The notes under the pieces were generated by a model that saw nothing but the letters and a program-made list of their open reading frames with translations, searched no databases and was not told where the DNA came from. The position numbers and the translations under genes are program-made. Below are positions 7,766 through 18,365 of a stretch of DNA of 64,000 nucleotides, piece after piece; position 1 is the first letter of the stretch, and each line of letters starts with the position of its first letter. This DNA is from Stutzerimonas stutzeri (GTDB lineage Bacteria > Pseudomonadota > Gammaproteobacteria > Pseudomonadales > Pseudomonadaceae). Location of the stretch: contig NZ_JAGQFP010000001.1 of NCBI RefSeq assembly GCF_019090095.1, positions 434,001 to 498,000 on the forward strand. The letters run 5' to 3'.

Positions 7766-8767
7766 ATGCCCCGTACGATCTGGAAAGGTGCCGTCAGCTT
7801 CGGGCTGGTGCACATCCCCGTTGCGCTGGTACCTGCCACGACTCGGCAGGGCATCGACTTCGACTGGCTGGACAAGCGCAGCATGGATCGGGTCGGTTAC
7901 AAACGCATCAACAAGACCACCGGCGAAGACATCGACAGCGAAAACATCGTCAAGGGCGTGGAGTACGAGAAGGGCAACTACGTCGTGATCAGCGATGACG
8001 AGATCAAGGCGGCGCACCCGAAAGCCACCCAGACGGTGGACATCGTCGCCTTCGTCGATGCCAAGGACATTTCCTTTCTCTACATCGATACGCCGTACTA
8101 CCTCACGCCCGACCGGCGCGGCGAAAAGGTTTATGCGCTATTGCGCGAAACACTCATCGAGACCGGCAAGGTCGGCATCGCCAACGTGGTGTTGCGTAAC
8201 AAGCAGCACCTGGCCGTGGTGATGCCGCTGGGCAAGGCGCTGGTGATGAACACACTGCGCTGGGCCGATGAGGTACGTGGGGTCGAGTACCTGGAGATGA
8301 AGGACGAAGCACTCAGCGCCGACCTGAACCCTCGCGAGCTGGACATGGCCAAACGGTTGGTCGAGGACATGAGCGAAGAATGGAATCCTGCGCAGTACAA
8401 GGACACCTTCCAGGACAAGATCATGGATCTGGTCGAGACCAAAGCCCGCGAAGGCAAGATCGAGGCCGTCGGTGGGCCGGAAGAGGCCGTCGACCGCCGC
8501 AGTGCCGATGTCATCGACCTGACCGAGCTGCTCAAGCGCAGCCTGGCCGGCAAGTCGGCGAAAAAGGCGGCGCCAGCCGACGAGGATGACGACGCGGAGC
8601 AGGCCAGCGAAGAAGAGGCGGCACCGCGCAAACGCACCAGCAGCAAGAGCGCGGCGAGCAAGAAGGCGCCGGCCAAGTCGACGACGAGCAAAACCGCGGC
8701 CGGTAGCAAGACGACGGCGGCGGGCAAGAGCACGGCGAGCAAGTCCAGTAGCAAGAAAGCCAGCTGA
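7766..8767 (+). CDS. ku: Ku, DNA end-binding protein of bacterial NHEJ
   Basis: Homodimeric ring protein that threads onto broken DNA ends and recruits LigD, 333 residues. The Ku core (about residues 1-260) begins RTIWKGAVSFGLVHIPVALV and contains the conserved segments YKRINKTTGEDID and LRWADEVRG. The last roughly 65 residues form a low-complexity Lys/Ala/Ser/Thr tail, like the basic extensions that help some bacterial Ku proteins bind DNA. The ATG at 7766 follows a GAGGAGGGA ribosome site. The gene sits between an SDR gene and a separate LigD-type polymerase gene; a full LigD is encoded about 39 kb to the right. Confidence 0.95.
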   Translation: MPRTIWKGAVSFGLVHIPVALVPATTRQGIDFDWLDKRSMDRVGYKRINKTTGEDIDSENIVKGVEYEKGNYVVISDDEIKAAHPKATQTVDIVAFVDAKDISFLYIDTPYYLTPDRRGEKVYALLRETLIETGKVGIANVVLRNKQHLAVVMPLGKALVMNTLRWADEVRGVEYLEMKDEALSADLNPRELDMAKRLVEDMSEEWNPAQYKDTFQDKIMDLVETKAREGKIEAVGGPEEAVDRRSADVIDLTELLKRSLAGKSAKKAAPADEDDDAEQASEEEAAPRKRTSSKSAASKKAPAKSTTSKTAAGSKTTAAGKSTASKSSSKKAS

Positions 8768-8784
8768 GTCGGCGAGGGCTACGC

Positions 8785-9708
8785 ATGACTGCAAACACCG
8801 GCAAGAGCGGCCGTCCCGATGTGGGCGGTATCGGTATCAGCAATCCTCAGCGGGTCATCGATGCGCAGAGCGGTGCGACCAAGCTGCAGCTGGCGCAATA
8901 CTACCTGGCAGTGGGTGACTGGCTGACTCCACAGCTGGCCAACCGGCCGCTGTCGATCGTACGCGCGCCTGAAGGGGTTGGGGGTGAACGCTTCTTTCAG
9001 CGCCATTGCGGGCGCCTGAAGATGCCGCACATGCGGGTCCTGGACAAGGCGCTCGATCCTGAGCATGCGCGCCTGATCCAGGCCGACAGCGTCACGGCCG
9101 TGGTGGAAGCGGTGCAGATGGGCACGATCGAGTTCCATACGTGGAATGCCCGCAGCGATCGCATCGACCGTCCCGACCGCCTGGTCTTCGACCTCGATCC
9201 GGATCCCGAGCTGCCGTGGTCGAGCATGGTCGAAGCCACCAGCTTGACGCTCGACCTGCTTGAGACGCTGGGTTTGCGTGCGTTTCTCAAGACCAGTGGG
9301 GGCCGCGGCATGCACGTGGTGGTGCCGATCGATCGCCGTCAGGGCTGGGAATGCGCCAACGAGTTTGCACGCGGCGTGACGACACGCCTGGCTACCGAGG
9401 CGCCTGACAAGATCGTGGCGAAGATGGGACCGAAGAATCGGGTCGGCAAGATCTTCGTCGATTACCTGCGCAATCAACGCGGGGCCAGCACGGTGGCGGC
9501 CTACTCGGCGCGCGCACGGCCTGGGCTACCGGTATCGGTCCCCATCGCCCGCAACGAGCTGGAGCAGCTCGCCGGGGCGGATCAATGGAACATCCTCAAC
9601 CTGCAGGCGCGACTGCAAACGCTGACGGAGGATCCCTGGTCCAGCTACGGGGCGGCGCGTCAGAGCCTCTCGGCACGCCTGCTCAAAATGCTCGACGTCG
9701 GTTCCTGA
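8785..9708 (+). CDS. Stand-alone LigD-type DNA polymerase/primase domain protein
   Basis: Archaeo-eukaryotic-primase-like polymerase of the LigD family, 307 residues, with no ligase or phosphoesterase domain. The metal-binding pair lies in FDLDPDPELPW at about residues 135-140, preceded by the family segments SIVRAPEG and MGTIEFHTWN and followed by KTSGGRGMHVVVPI and RVGKIFVDYLRN. All recognisable catalytic motifs match those of the polymerase domain in the LigD at 47.3-49.9 kb, so it should be active. It starts 17 bases after ku, in the same operon, and probably acts with Ku in gap filling or templated end extension. Its exact contribution beside full-length LigD is inference. Confidence 0.9.
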   Translation: MTANTGKSGRPDVGGIGISNPQRVIDAQSGATKLQLAQYYLAVGDWLTPQLANRPLSIVRAPEGVGGERFFQRHCGRLKMPHMRVLDKALDPEHARLIQADSVTAVVEAVQMGTIEFHTWNARSDRIDRPDRLVFDLDPDPELPWSSMVEATSLTLDLLETLGLRAFLKTSGGRGMHVVVPIDRRQGWECANEFARGVTTRLATEAPDKIVAKMGPKNRVGKIFVDYLRNQRGASTVAAYSARARPGLPVSVPIARNELEQLAGADQWNILNLQARLQTLTEDPWSSYGAARQSLSARLLKMLDVGS

Positions 9709-9867
9709 GTCGACCGGTGACCTGTCCCTTGGCCAGATGCCAGCTAGTCTAGAACTGGCGCAGCGACCATGCGCCAAGCCCATCGTCGGCCTGCAGGAAC
9801 CATCGTAGAGCGGTTGCAGTCGACTTATTCGATGAGCAGAACATAACAAAGCAGACAGGAGATACCG
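9709..9867. other. Upstream region of the formate dehydrogenase operon
   Basis: These 159 bases separate the polymerase gene from fdnG and must hold the fdn promoter. I saw no perfect TTGAT-N4-ATCAA (Anr/FNR) box and no clear sigma-54 element, so regulation cannot be read here. Confidence 0.4.
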
Positions 9868-12800
9868 ATGACCGTGCGAGTATCCCGGCGACAGTTCCTG
9901 AAGTTCGGTGCGGCAGGTGTAGGCGCATCGAGCATGGCCATGATGGGGTTTGCGCCTGATGAAGCCGTAGCGTCAGTACGTCATTTCAAACTGACGGGCG
10001 CGAAAATCGCTCGCAACATCTGCACCTACTGCTCGGTAGGGTGCGGCATGCTGCTTTATTCCCGTGGCGATGGCGCCGCCAACGTGGTCGATGATATCTA
10101 CCATGTCGAAGGCGATCCGGATCATCCGGTCAGCCGCGGCTCGCTCTGCCCTCGTGGGGCGGGCGTGCTGGACTTCATCAAGAGTGAGTCCCGGGTCAAA
10201 TACCCCGAAGTGCGCGATCCCTTCACCAACGAGTGGAAGCGGATCAGCTGGGATGAAGCCCTGACGCGCATCGCGCGGCACATGAAGGACGACCGCGATC
10301 GGAACTTCGAAACCCATGATGAGCAGGGCAGGCTGGTCAATCGCTGGATGACGACCTCGATGGTCGCCGCTTCGGCCTGCACCAACGAGACGGCGTATCT
10401 GACGCAGAAGATCACCCGTGCTCTGGGCATCCTCAAGATGGACAACCAGGCGCGCGTCTGACACGGACCAACGGTGGCAGGTCTTGCCCCTTCATTTGGT
10501 CGCGGTGCCATGACGAACCACTGGACGGACATCGGCAATGCCAATGTCATTCTGTCCATGGGCGGCAATTCCGCTGAGGCACACCCGGTTGGTTTCCGCT
10601 GGGTCATGAAAGCCAAGGAGCGCAGCAATGCGATCCTGATTTCGATCGACCCGCGATTCAATCGCACCACGGCAGTGGCCGATTACCATGCCTGGATTCG
10701 TACCGGCACGGATATCGCGTTCCTCGGTGGATTCATCAATTACCTGATCGAAACCGGTCGCTACGCCCACGAGTACGTGCGCGAATACACCGATGCCAGC
10801 CTGATCGTAAAAGAGGGCTTCGGCTTCGAGGATGGTCTGTTCACCGGCTACGACGAAGACAAGCACAGGTACGACCGCCAGAGCTGGAACTTCGAGATGG
10901 GCGACGACGGCTTCGTCCGTCGCGACCCGAGCCTCGAGCACCCGCGCTGCGTGTTCCGCCTGCTGCACCAGCACTACAGCCGCTACACCGTGGACCAGGT
11001 GGAGACCATCTGCGGCATGCCGAAGGAGACGGTGCTGCAACTCTGGGACCTCATGGCGCAGACGTCGGCCCCCGACAAGACCATGACGATCCTCTACGCC
11101 CTGGGCTGGACCCAGCACACCATCGGATCGCAGATCATCCGCTGCGGCGCCATGGTGCAGCTGTTGCTCGGCAACATGGGCATGCCCGGCGGCGGCGTCA
11201 ACGCGTTGCGCGGGCACTCCAACATTCAGGGCCTGACTGACATCGGTCTGCTGTCGAACCTGCTGCCGGGCTACATGAACCTGCCGTCGGTGAACCTGCA
11301 GTCCTATGACGACTACATGAAGACCCGCATCAAGCCACCACTGCTCGAAGGCGAGGTGTCCTACTGGAAGTTCTACGAGCGGTTCTTCGTCAGCCTGATG
11401 AAGGACTGGTACGGCGACGTGGCGACCAAGGAAAACAACTGGTGCTACGACTGGTTGCCCAAGCTGTCCGAGCCGATCTACGACGTGCTGTATGCGATCA
11501 ACGACATGACGCTGGGCAAGATGACCGGGGCCTTCTGCCAGGGGTTCAACATCCTGGCGTCCTTCCCCAACAAGGCGAAGGTGGTCGAAGGGCTGTCCAA
11601 GCTCAAGTTCCTGGTCATCATGGATCCGTTGAAGGTGGAAACCGGCGAGTTCTGGAAGAACTTCGGCGAATACCACGACGTCGATCCGTCGCAGATCGGC
11701 ACCGAGGTGTTCCGCCTGCCGACCACCTGCTTCGCCGAGGACTCCGGTTCGATCACCAACAGTTCGCGCTGGCTGCAATGGCACGACAAGGCGGCACCGG
11801 GGCCAGGCGAGTCGCTGACCGATACCGAGATCCTCGGTGAGCTGATGCTGCGGCTCAAGGCCATGTACCAGGCAGAGGGCGGTGCCTTCCCCGATCCGAT
11901 CCTCGCCATGAGCTGGAACTACAAGGATCCGAAGTTCCCCGCCGCATCCGAGCTGGCCAAGGAGTACAACGGCCGGGCACTGGCCGACCTTACCGACGAC
12001 ACCGGCAAGGTCATCCGCCGCAAGGGCGAGCTGTTGAAGGATTTCAGCGAGCTCCGTGCCGACGGCAGCACGGCCTGTGGCTGTTGGATCTACTCGGGCG
12101 CCTGGACCGAAGAAGGCAACATGATGGCCCGGCGGGACAACTCCGACCCTTACAACACCGGCAATACGCTGGGGTGGGCCTGGGCCTGGCCGATGAACCG
12201 TCGGCTGCTCTACAACCGTGCCTCGGCACGGCCGGACGGCACGCCGTGGGCGCCGAACAAGGCATTCGTCTGGTGGAACGGTGAACGCTGGACCGGCGCG
12301 GACGTGCCGGACTTCCCACTGACCTCTCCACCGTCGGCCGGCGTGCGGCCGTTCATCGTGACGCAGACGGGTACGGGCCATTTCTTCTCCAGCGAATGGT
12401 TGAACGAAGGGCCTTTCCCGGAGCACTACGAACCGATGGAGAGCCCGATCGACCGTAACCCGATGAACCCGGACAACCCCTTGGCCATGCACAACCCGGT
12501 CGCCCGGGTGTTCGAGCAGGACCGGGACACGTTCGGGACGAACAAGGAGTTCCCGTACGCGGCGACGACGTACCGGCTCACCGAACATTTCCATTTCTGG
12601 ACGACCCATGCACGGCTCAACGCGATTGCGCAGCCGGAGAAGTTCGTCGAGATCGGGGAAGTGCTCGCGGGCGAGTTGGGTATCGTGGCCGGGGAGCGGG
12701 TACGGGTTCGCTCCAAGCGGGGCTTCATCACCGCGGTTGCGGTAGTCACCAAGCGATTGGTGCCACTGCAGATCGATGGTCGCACTGTGCATCAGGTCGG

Positions 12801-12948
12801 AATCCCGATTCACTGGGGCTTCAAGGGCGTCGCGAAGAAGGCGTACCTGACCAACACCCTGACGCCCTTCGTGGGGGACGGAAATACCCAGACACCGGAA
12901 TTCAAGTCGTTTCTGGTGAACGTGGAAAAAATCGGAGGTGACGTCTGA
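9868..12948 (+). CDS. fdnG: Formate dehydrogenase-N alpha subunit, selenocysteine-containing, Tat-exported
   Basis: Catalytic subunit of periplasm-facing respiratory formate dehydrogenase, oxidising formate at a molybdopterin/selenocysteine centre, about 1026 residues. A twin-arginine signal [13 protein letters not shown] opens the protein. The [4Fe-4S] motif CTYCSVGCG follows at about residues 52-60. The frame meets a TGA at 10459-10461 (codon 198) and continues without a break: [16 protein letters not shown], the context of E. coli FdnG, where Sec is at residue 196. A SECIS-like hairpin lies just behind it. The rest shows the usual bis-MGD-binding domains and a C-terminal ligand domain ([16 protein letters not shown]). 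Automatic callers would split it into 9868-10461 and 10474-12948. The stop overlaps the fdnH start. Function requires selA, selB, selC and selD elsewhere in the genome. Confidence 0.95.
10459..10500 (+). promoter_or_regulatory. Bacterial SECIS element for UGA readthrough in fdnG
   Basis: Directly after the in-frame TGA, bases 10476-10488 fold as GGCA-GGTCT-TGCC. The apical GGTCU-type loop is the part recognised by SelB in E. coli fdhF and fdnG. The distance from UGA to loop (about 20 bases) fits the family. Hairpin geometry outside the upper stem was not computed. Confidence 0.85.
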
Positions 12949-13883
12949 TGCGAGGCGACCAGATCAACCTGCAGAACATCATCGCCCGGTCGGCCACTAC
13001 AACGCCGTCACCCCAGGTGCGGCACGGCGGGGTCGAAAAGGTCACTAAACTGATCGACGTGTCGGTGTGCATCGGCTGTAAGGCCTGCCAGGTGGCGTGC
13101 TCGGAATGGAACGACCTGCGTGACGACGTCGGCGAATGCGATGGCACCTACAACAACCCTCAGGACCTGTCGCCGGAGTCCTTCGAGGTCATGCGTTTCA
13201 GCGAGTACGAGGACGAACAGGGCAACCTGGAATGGCTGATCCGCAAGGACAACTGCATGCATTGCGCCGAACCGGGCTGCCTCAAGGCGTGCCCGTCTCC
13301 CGGCGCCATCGTGCAGTACGCCAATGGCATCGTCGACTTCAACTCAGAACACTGCATCGGTTGCGGCTATTGTGTGGCCGGCTGCCCCTTCGACATCCCG
13401 CGGATCTCGAAGAAGGACAACAAGGCCTACAAGTGCACGCTGTGTTCTGACCGTGTCTATCACGGCCTGGAGCCGGCTTGCGTGAAGAGCTGCCCGACCT
13501 CGGCCATCATGTTCGGCACCAAGGAAGACATGCTCGACTACGGTGCCCATCGGGTGGCCCACCTGCAGGGCAGAGGCTATGAGAACGCCGGCATCTACGA
13601 CCCGCCGGGCGTGGGCGGCACCCATGTGGTCTACGTGCTGCAGCATGCCGACAAGCCGGAAATCTACAGCGGCCTGCCGAAGGACCCGCACATCAGCCCG
13701 ACGGTTGAGCTGTGGAAGGGCGTGACCAAGCCGATCATGTCCGTGGCGCTCGGTATGTCGGTGCTGGCGGGCTTCTTCCATTACGTCATGAAGGGGCCGA
13801 AGGAGGAGCCGGAGGACGATCCAGACCCAGAACTAGCGGCGGCCGATCGCGACCTCGACCGGCGCGGGGAGGACCGGCTATGA
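12948..13883 (+). CDS. fdnH: Formate dehydrogenase-N beta subunit, iron-sulfur
   Basis: Electron-transfer subunit carrying four [4Fe-4S] clusters, 311 residues. The cysteine sets are clear: [37 protein letters not shown] and CTLCSDRV...CVKSCP. One membrane helix near the C-terminus ([20 protein letters not shown], about residues 263-282) anchors it facing the periplasm, as in E. coli FdnH. An acidic 25-residue tail follows. The ATG overlaps the fdnG stop (TGATG) and the end overlaps fdnI (ATGA), so translation is coupled. It passes electrons from FdnG to the haems of FdnI. Confidence 0.95.
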   Translation: MRGDQINLQNIIARSATTTPSPQVRHGGVEKVTKLIDVSVCIGCKACQVACSEWNDLRDDVGECDGTYNNPQDLSPESFEVMRFSEYEDEQGNLEWLIRKDNCMHCAEPGCLKACPSPGAIVQYANGIVDFNSEHCIGCGYCVAGCPFDIPRISKKDNKAYKCTLCSDRVYHGLEPACVKSCPTSAIMFGTKEDMLDYGAHRVAHLQGRGYENAGIYDPPGVGGTHVVYVLQHADKPEIYSGLPKDPHISPTVELWKGVTKPIMSVALGMSVLAGFFHYVMKGPKEEPEDDPDPELAAADRDLDRRGEDRL

Positions 13884-14572
13884 GCCATTCCAACGTCAAG
13901 CACGGCATCCTGCGGTACGGCTGGTGGGCACGCGTCAACCATTGGCTGATCGCGATCAGCTTCGTGCTACTCGCCCTGAGTGGCCTTGCGTTGTTCTACC
14001 CGGCGTTCTTCGGCCTGACCGCGCTATTTGGCGGGCCGGAGCCCACTCGTATCGTGCATCCCTACATCGGGGTGTTCATGTCGCTGTTCTTTGTCATCCA
14101 GATGGTGCGTTTCTTCGGAGACAACCTGTTCCGGCGACACGACGTGCAGTGGATGAAGCAGATCCGGGACGTGCTCGGCAATCGGGACGAACGACTGCCT
14201 CCGGTCGGCAAGAACAACGCCGGGCAGAAGCTCGTGTATTGGCTCTTTCTGGCCACGGTGCCGGTATTGCTGATTACCGGCATCGTGCTCTGGCGCCCCT
14301 GGATCGCCAGTGACATGCCCGTCTGGGCGCTGCGGTGGGCGGTGATGATCCATGCCATCGCGGCTTTCATTGCGATCATCACGCTGATCGTCCACATCTA
14401 CGCCGCCATCTGGGTCAAAGGCTCGGTGCGGGCCATGACGCAGGGCCGCGTCAGCCATGCCTGGGCGCGTCATCATCATGGCTTGTGGTACGACGAAGTT
14501 CGCCGCAAGGAAGGCTATGACGATCCGGGCGGTCTCTCGCCCAACCGCGACGTACCGTCCAAACGAACCTGA
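13880..14572 (+). CDS. fdnI: Formate dehydrogenase-N gamma subunit, cytochrome b
   Basis: Membrane subunit that carries haem b and reduces quinone, 230 residues. Four hydrophobic helices are visible, at about residues 20-45, 60-80, 115-135 and 150-175. Candidate haem histidines are in [27 protein letters not shown] and VHIYAAIWV. The start ATG at 13880 overlaps the fdnH stop by 4 bases; a longer in-frame extension into fdnH was rejected. It completes the FdnGHI complex, whose likely partners are menaquinone or ubiquinone and a terminal reductase encoded elsewhere. Confidence 0.94.
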   Translation: MSHSNVKHGILRYGWWARVNHWLIAISFVLLALSGLALFYPAFFGLTALFGGPEPTRIVHPYIGVFMSLFFVIQMVRFFGDNLFRRHDVQWMKQIRDVLGNRDERLPPVGKNNAGQKLVYWLFLATVPVLLITGIVLWRPWIASDMPVWALRWAVMIHAIAAFIAIITLIVHIYAAIWVKGSVRAMTQGRVSHAWARHHHGLWYDEVRRKEGYDDPGGLSPNRDVPSKRT

Positions 14573-14581
14573 GGAGCAGTA

Positions 14582-15508
14582 GTGAACCACACCTATGGAA
14601 ATGCGCCTTCCGGAATCATGGAGGCGCCTTATGTGGTGCTGCCGGATGCCAAGCTGTTCAGCAAACGGGCGACGCGCCTGCGCGAGCTGGTCGAGCAGGT
14701 GCCGCCGCTGGACGAGTTTCTGGCCTTCATGGCGCGGCTCGTCCAGGCCCAGCACCAGGTGCTGACCGAGCACGAGCCGGCCTGGCGTCCGCAGGCGGAT
14801 GCGTTCGACCGGGCGCTTGAACACGGTATGCCGCCGTTGGGTTTCGCCGCCTTGCGGCGTGATGTCGGCTGGCAGGGTGATCTCAAGGCCATGCTCGATG
14901 CGGTGGAGCTGCACGTAGGTGCCCGCCAGCGGCCTTTCATCGACACGCTGCGCAACATGGATAGTGCGGCCCTCGATACGCTTGCCGAGGCAGTCCTCGA
15001 GGCGAGCCCGGGTGATGAGACCACCAGACCCTTGCTGCCGCTGGTGGCCGCGGCGATGCAGGTGAGCTGGGCGCGTTTGGCGATGAGTCTGCCACGCCCG
15101 CCCGAGCGGCCCACTGGCGAGGCTCGCGCGCTGTGCCCGACGTGCGGCTCGGCACCGGTTGCCAGCGTCATCCATAACGAACGCCACCGCAGCGGCGTGC
15201 GCTACCTGCACTGTTCGCTGTGCGCGACCGAATGGCACTTGGAACGCGTGAAATGCAGCGTATGCGACAGCAGCGGCAAGCTGACCTACCTCGCGCTGGA
15301 TGACGAGAAGGGCAAGCCCTTCCTGCCGGTACAGGCCGAGACCTGCGACGGTTGCAACAGCTACCTGAAGGTCATGCAGCGTGAAATACACGGCCGCGCC
15401 GACCCTGTGGCCGACGACCTCGCCAGCCTGGCGTTGGACCTGCTGTTGGCCGAGCAGGACCAGTACGCGCGCAGCGGCTACAACCCGTTGCTGATCGCTG
15501 GCGACTAG
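14582..15508 (+). CDS. fdhE: Formate dehydrogenase accessory protein FdhE
   Basis: Cytoplasmic maturation factor for respiratory formate dehydrogenase, 308 residues, near the family size. The C-terminal half has the rubredoxin-like cysteine pairs CPTCGS, CSLCATEWH, CSVCDSSG and CDGCNSYLK, as in E. coli FdhE, which binds the catalytic subunit before Tat export. It starts at GTG 14582 just after a GAGGAGCAG site, 9 bases after fdnI, so it is the last gene of the fdn operon. Its stop codon overlaps that of a small convergent gene. Confidence 0.93.
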   Translation: MNHTYGNAPSGIMEAPYVVLPDAKLFSKRATRLRELVEQVPPLDEFLAFMARLVQAQHQVLTEHEPAWRPQADAFDRALEHGMPPLGFAALRRDVGWQGDLKAMLDAVELHVGARQRPFIDTLRNMDSAALDTLAEAVLEASPGDETTRPLLPLVAAAMQVSWARLAMSLPRPPERPTGEARALCPTCGSAPVASVIHNERHRSGVRYLHCSLCATEWHLERVKCSVCDSSGKLTYLALDDEKGKPFLPVQAETCDGCNSYLKVMQREIHGRADPVADDLASLALDLLLAEQDQYARSGYNPLLIAGD

Positions 15509-15669
15509 GTAGGCTCTGGCGCCTCGTCGGCGACCGCCTGGCCGCCAAACGGCGTACCGGGCTTGTAGTCGTCGAGGTCGTCGGGGCAGGGCACCTGCGG
15601 CAGATCGCCCGGTTTGTCATGTACGACGGGGTCTGGTTGCGGCACATCGGGGCGGGCATGCGGTGTCAT
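15505..15669 (-). CDS. Small acidic Pro-rich hypothetical protein
   Basis: A 54-residue ORF I do not recognise as a named family. It is rich in Pro and Asp (e.g. VPCPDDLDDYKPGTPFGG) and likely disordered and cytosolic; no signal or membrane segment is visible. The ATG at 15669 has a good GGAGG site at 6-base spacing, which is the main reason to accept it. The frame stays open further upstream to 15828, so a longer version is possible. It converges on fdhE, with the stop codons overlapping. Confidence 0.45.
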   Translation of the reverse strand: MTPHARPDVPQPDPVVHDKPGDLPQVPCPDDLDDYKPGTPFGGQAVADEAPEPT

Positions 15670-16059
15670 GGCGGCCTCCATCGGGTGAACATCCACCATC
15701 AGGAATAGCTCATCGCAGCCTGGGCGCAAGCGCACCGAACCGCCTGCGGTCGGCCGCCCGACGACGAGCATCCAGCTGCCATCACCTCGTCCCAGACGAG
15801 CCTCAAAGCGGCCGGCGCTCGCGCCCACAGAACCGCTCTCATCCGCTGTGAATCAGCCATAACGGGCCCTGGAACGACCCACGTTTCCCCAAGACGGCTC
15901 TTCTATCGCCCGTCGACAACACGCCCAGGACCCTTTTCGTAGCATGCGCGCCCTCGCGGCGCCGGGGTCCGAGCCCGCTCGTCGCAGGTGCTTCGCCCGC
16001 CACCTCGGTAAGCCATCAGAACAGCACCAAACGGACTGCGCCGGGCGGTCTGTTTTCCT
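15670..16059. other. Non-coding stretch before the glgE promoter
   Basis: No supported gene lies here. Open frames exist on both strands (a minus-strand extension of the small ORF to 15828 and an upstream extension of the glgE frame from 15944), but they lack ribosome sites and family resemblance. Low-grade GC palindromes occur; no terminator was identified. Confidence 0.4.
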
Positions 16060-16087
16060 GAACTTTTACGGCCTCCTTTGGTTCGGA
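16060..16087 (+). promoter_or_regulatory. Candidate ECF sigma (AlgU/RpoE-type) promoter for glgE operon
   Basis: The bases read GAACTT-N17-TCGGA. The AlgU/RpoE consensus is GAACTT-N16/17-TCTGA, so the -35 is perfect and the -10 matches 4 of 5. Transcription would begin near 16094, leaving a leader of about 117 bases before the chosen glgE ATG and excluding the longer 15944 start. The same layout occurs at 43903-43930. Confidence 0.65.
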
Positions 16088-16210
16088 AGAACAGAGCCCG
16101 TGAAAGCCCGCATGAGCGTTTTCACACCGCAACCCCAACCCGGACGGAATCGCTTCGGTCGCGGTTGGGTTGCCAGATTGCAACGACCCAGGCCCCAGGA
16201 GCCCCGCTCG

Positions 16211-18223
<2,013 letters not shown>

Positions 18224-18365
18224 TTTCTAGAAAAAAGAGTTAATAGCGAAGCATATCAATGGCTTACGCGGCTAACTGAATCCGGTCTCTAACCACTGGA
18301 TGCTCACTTCAGTCTCCACCCGCTCCTGAGGGGCGGGGCCTGGAGGTCATGAAAGGAACGAGAAC
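18224..18365 (+). other. glgE-treS spacer
   Basis: A 142-base gap that starts relatively AT-rich (around 18222-18260) and ends in a GC-rich stretch before treS. A secondary promoter or processing site is possible. I saw no clear terminator and no ECF-type element. Confidence 0.3.

Noticed and set aside
10462-10473. Nonsense mutation splitting formate dehydrogenase into two genes
   Set aside because: The TGA is at the conserved Sec position, the frame continues unchanged and a SECIS-like hairpin follows, so readthrough is the better explanation.
10492-12813. 773-residue minus-strand frame opposite fdnG
   Set aside because: Antisense shadow of the formate dehydrogenase; composition is skewed and it lacks a ribosome site or recognisable domain.
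15944-16210. Longer glgE starting at 15944
   Set aside because: The extension has no ribosome site or homology and contains the candidate promoter; active-site numbering fits the 16211 start.
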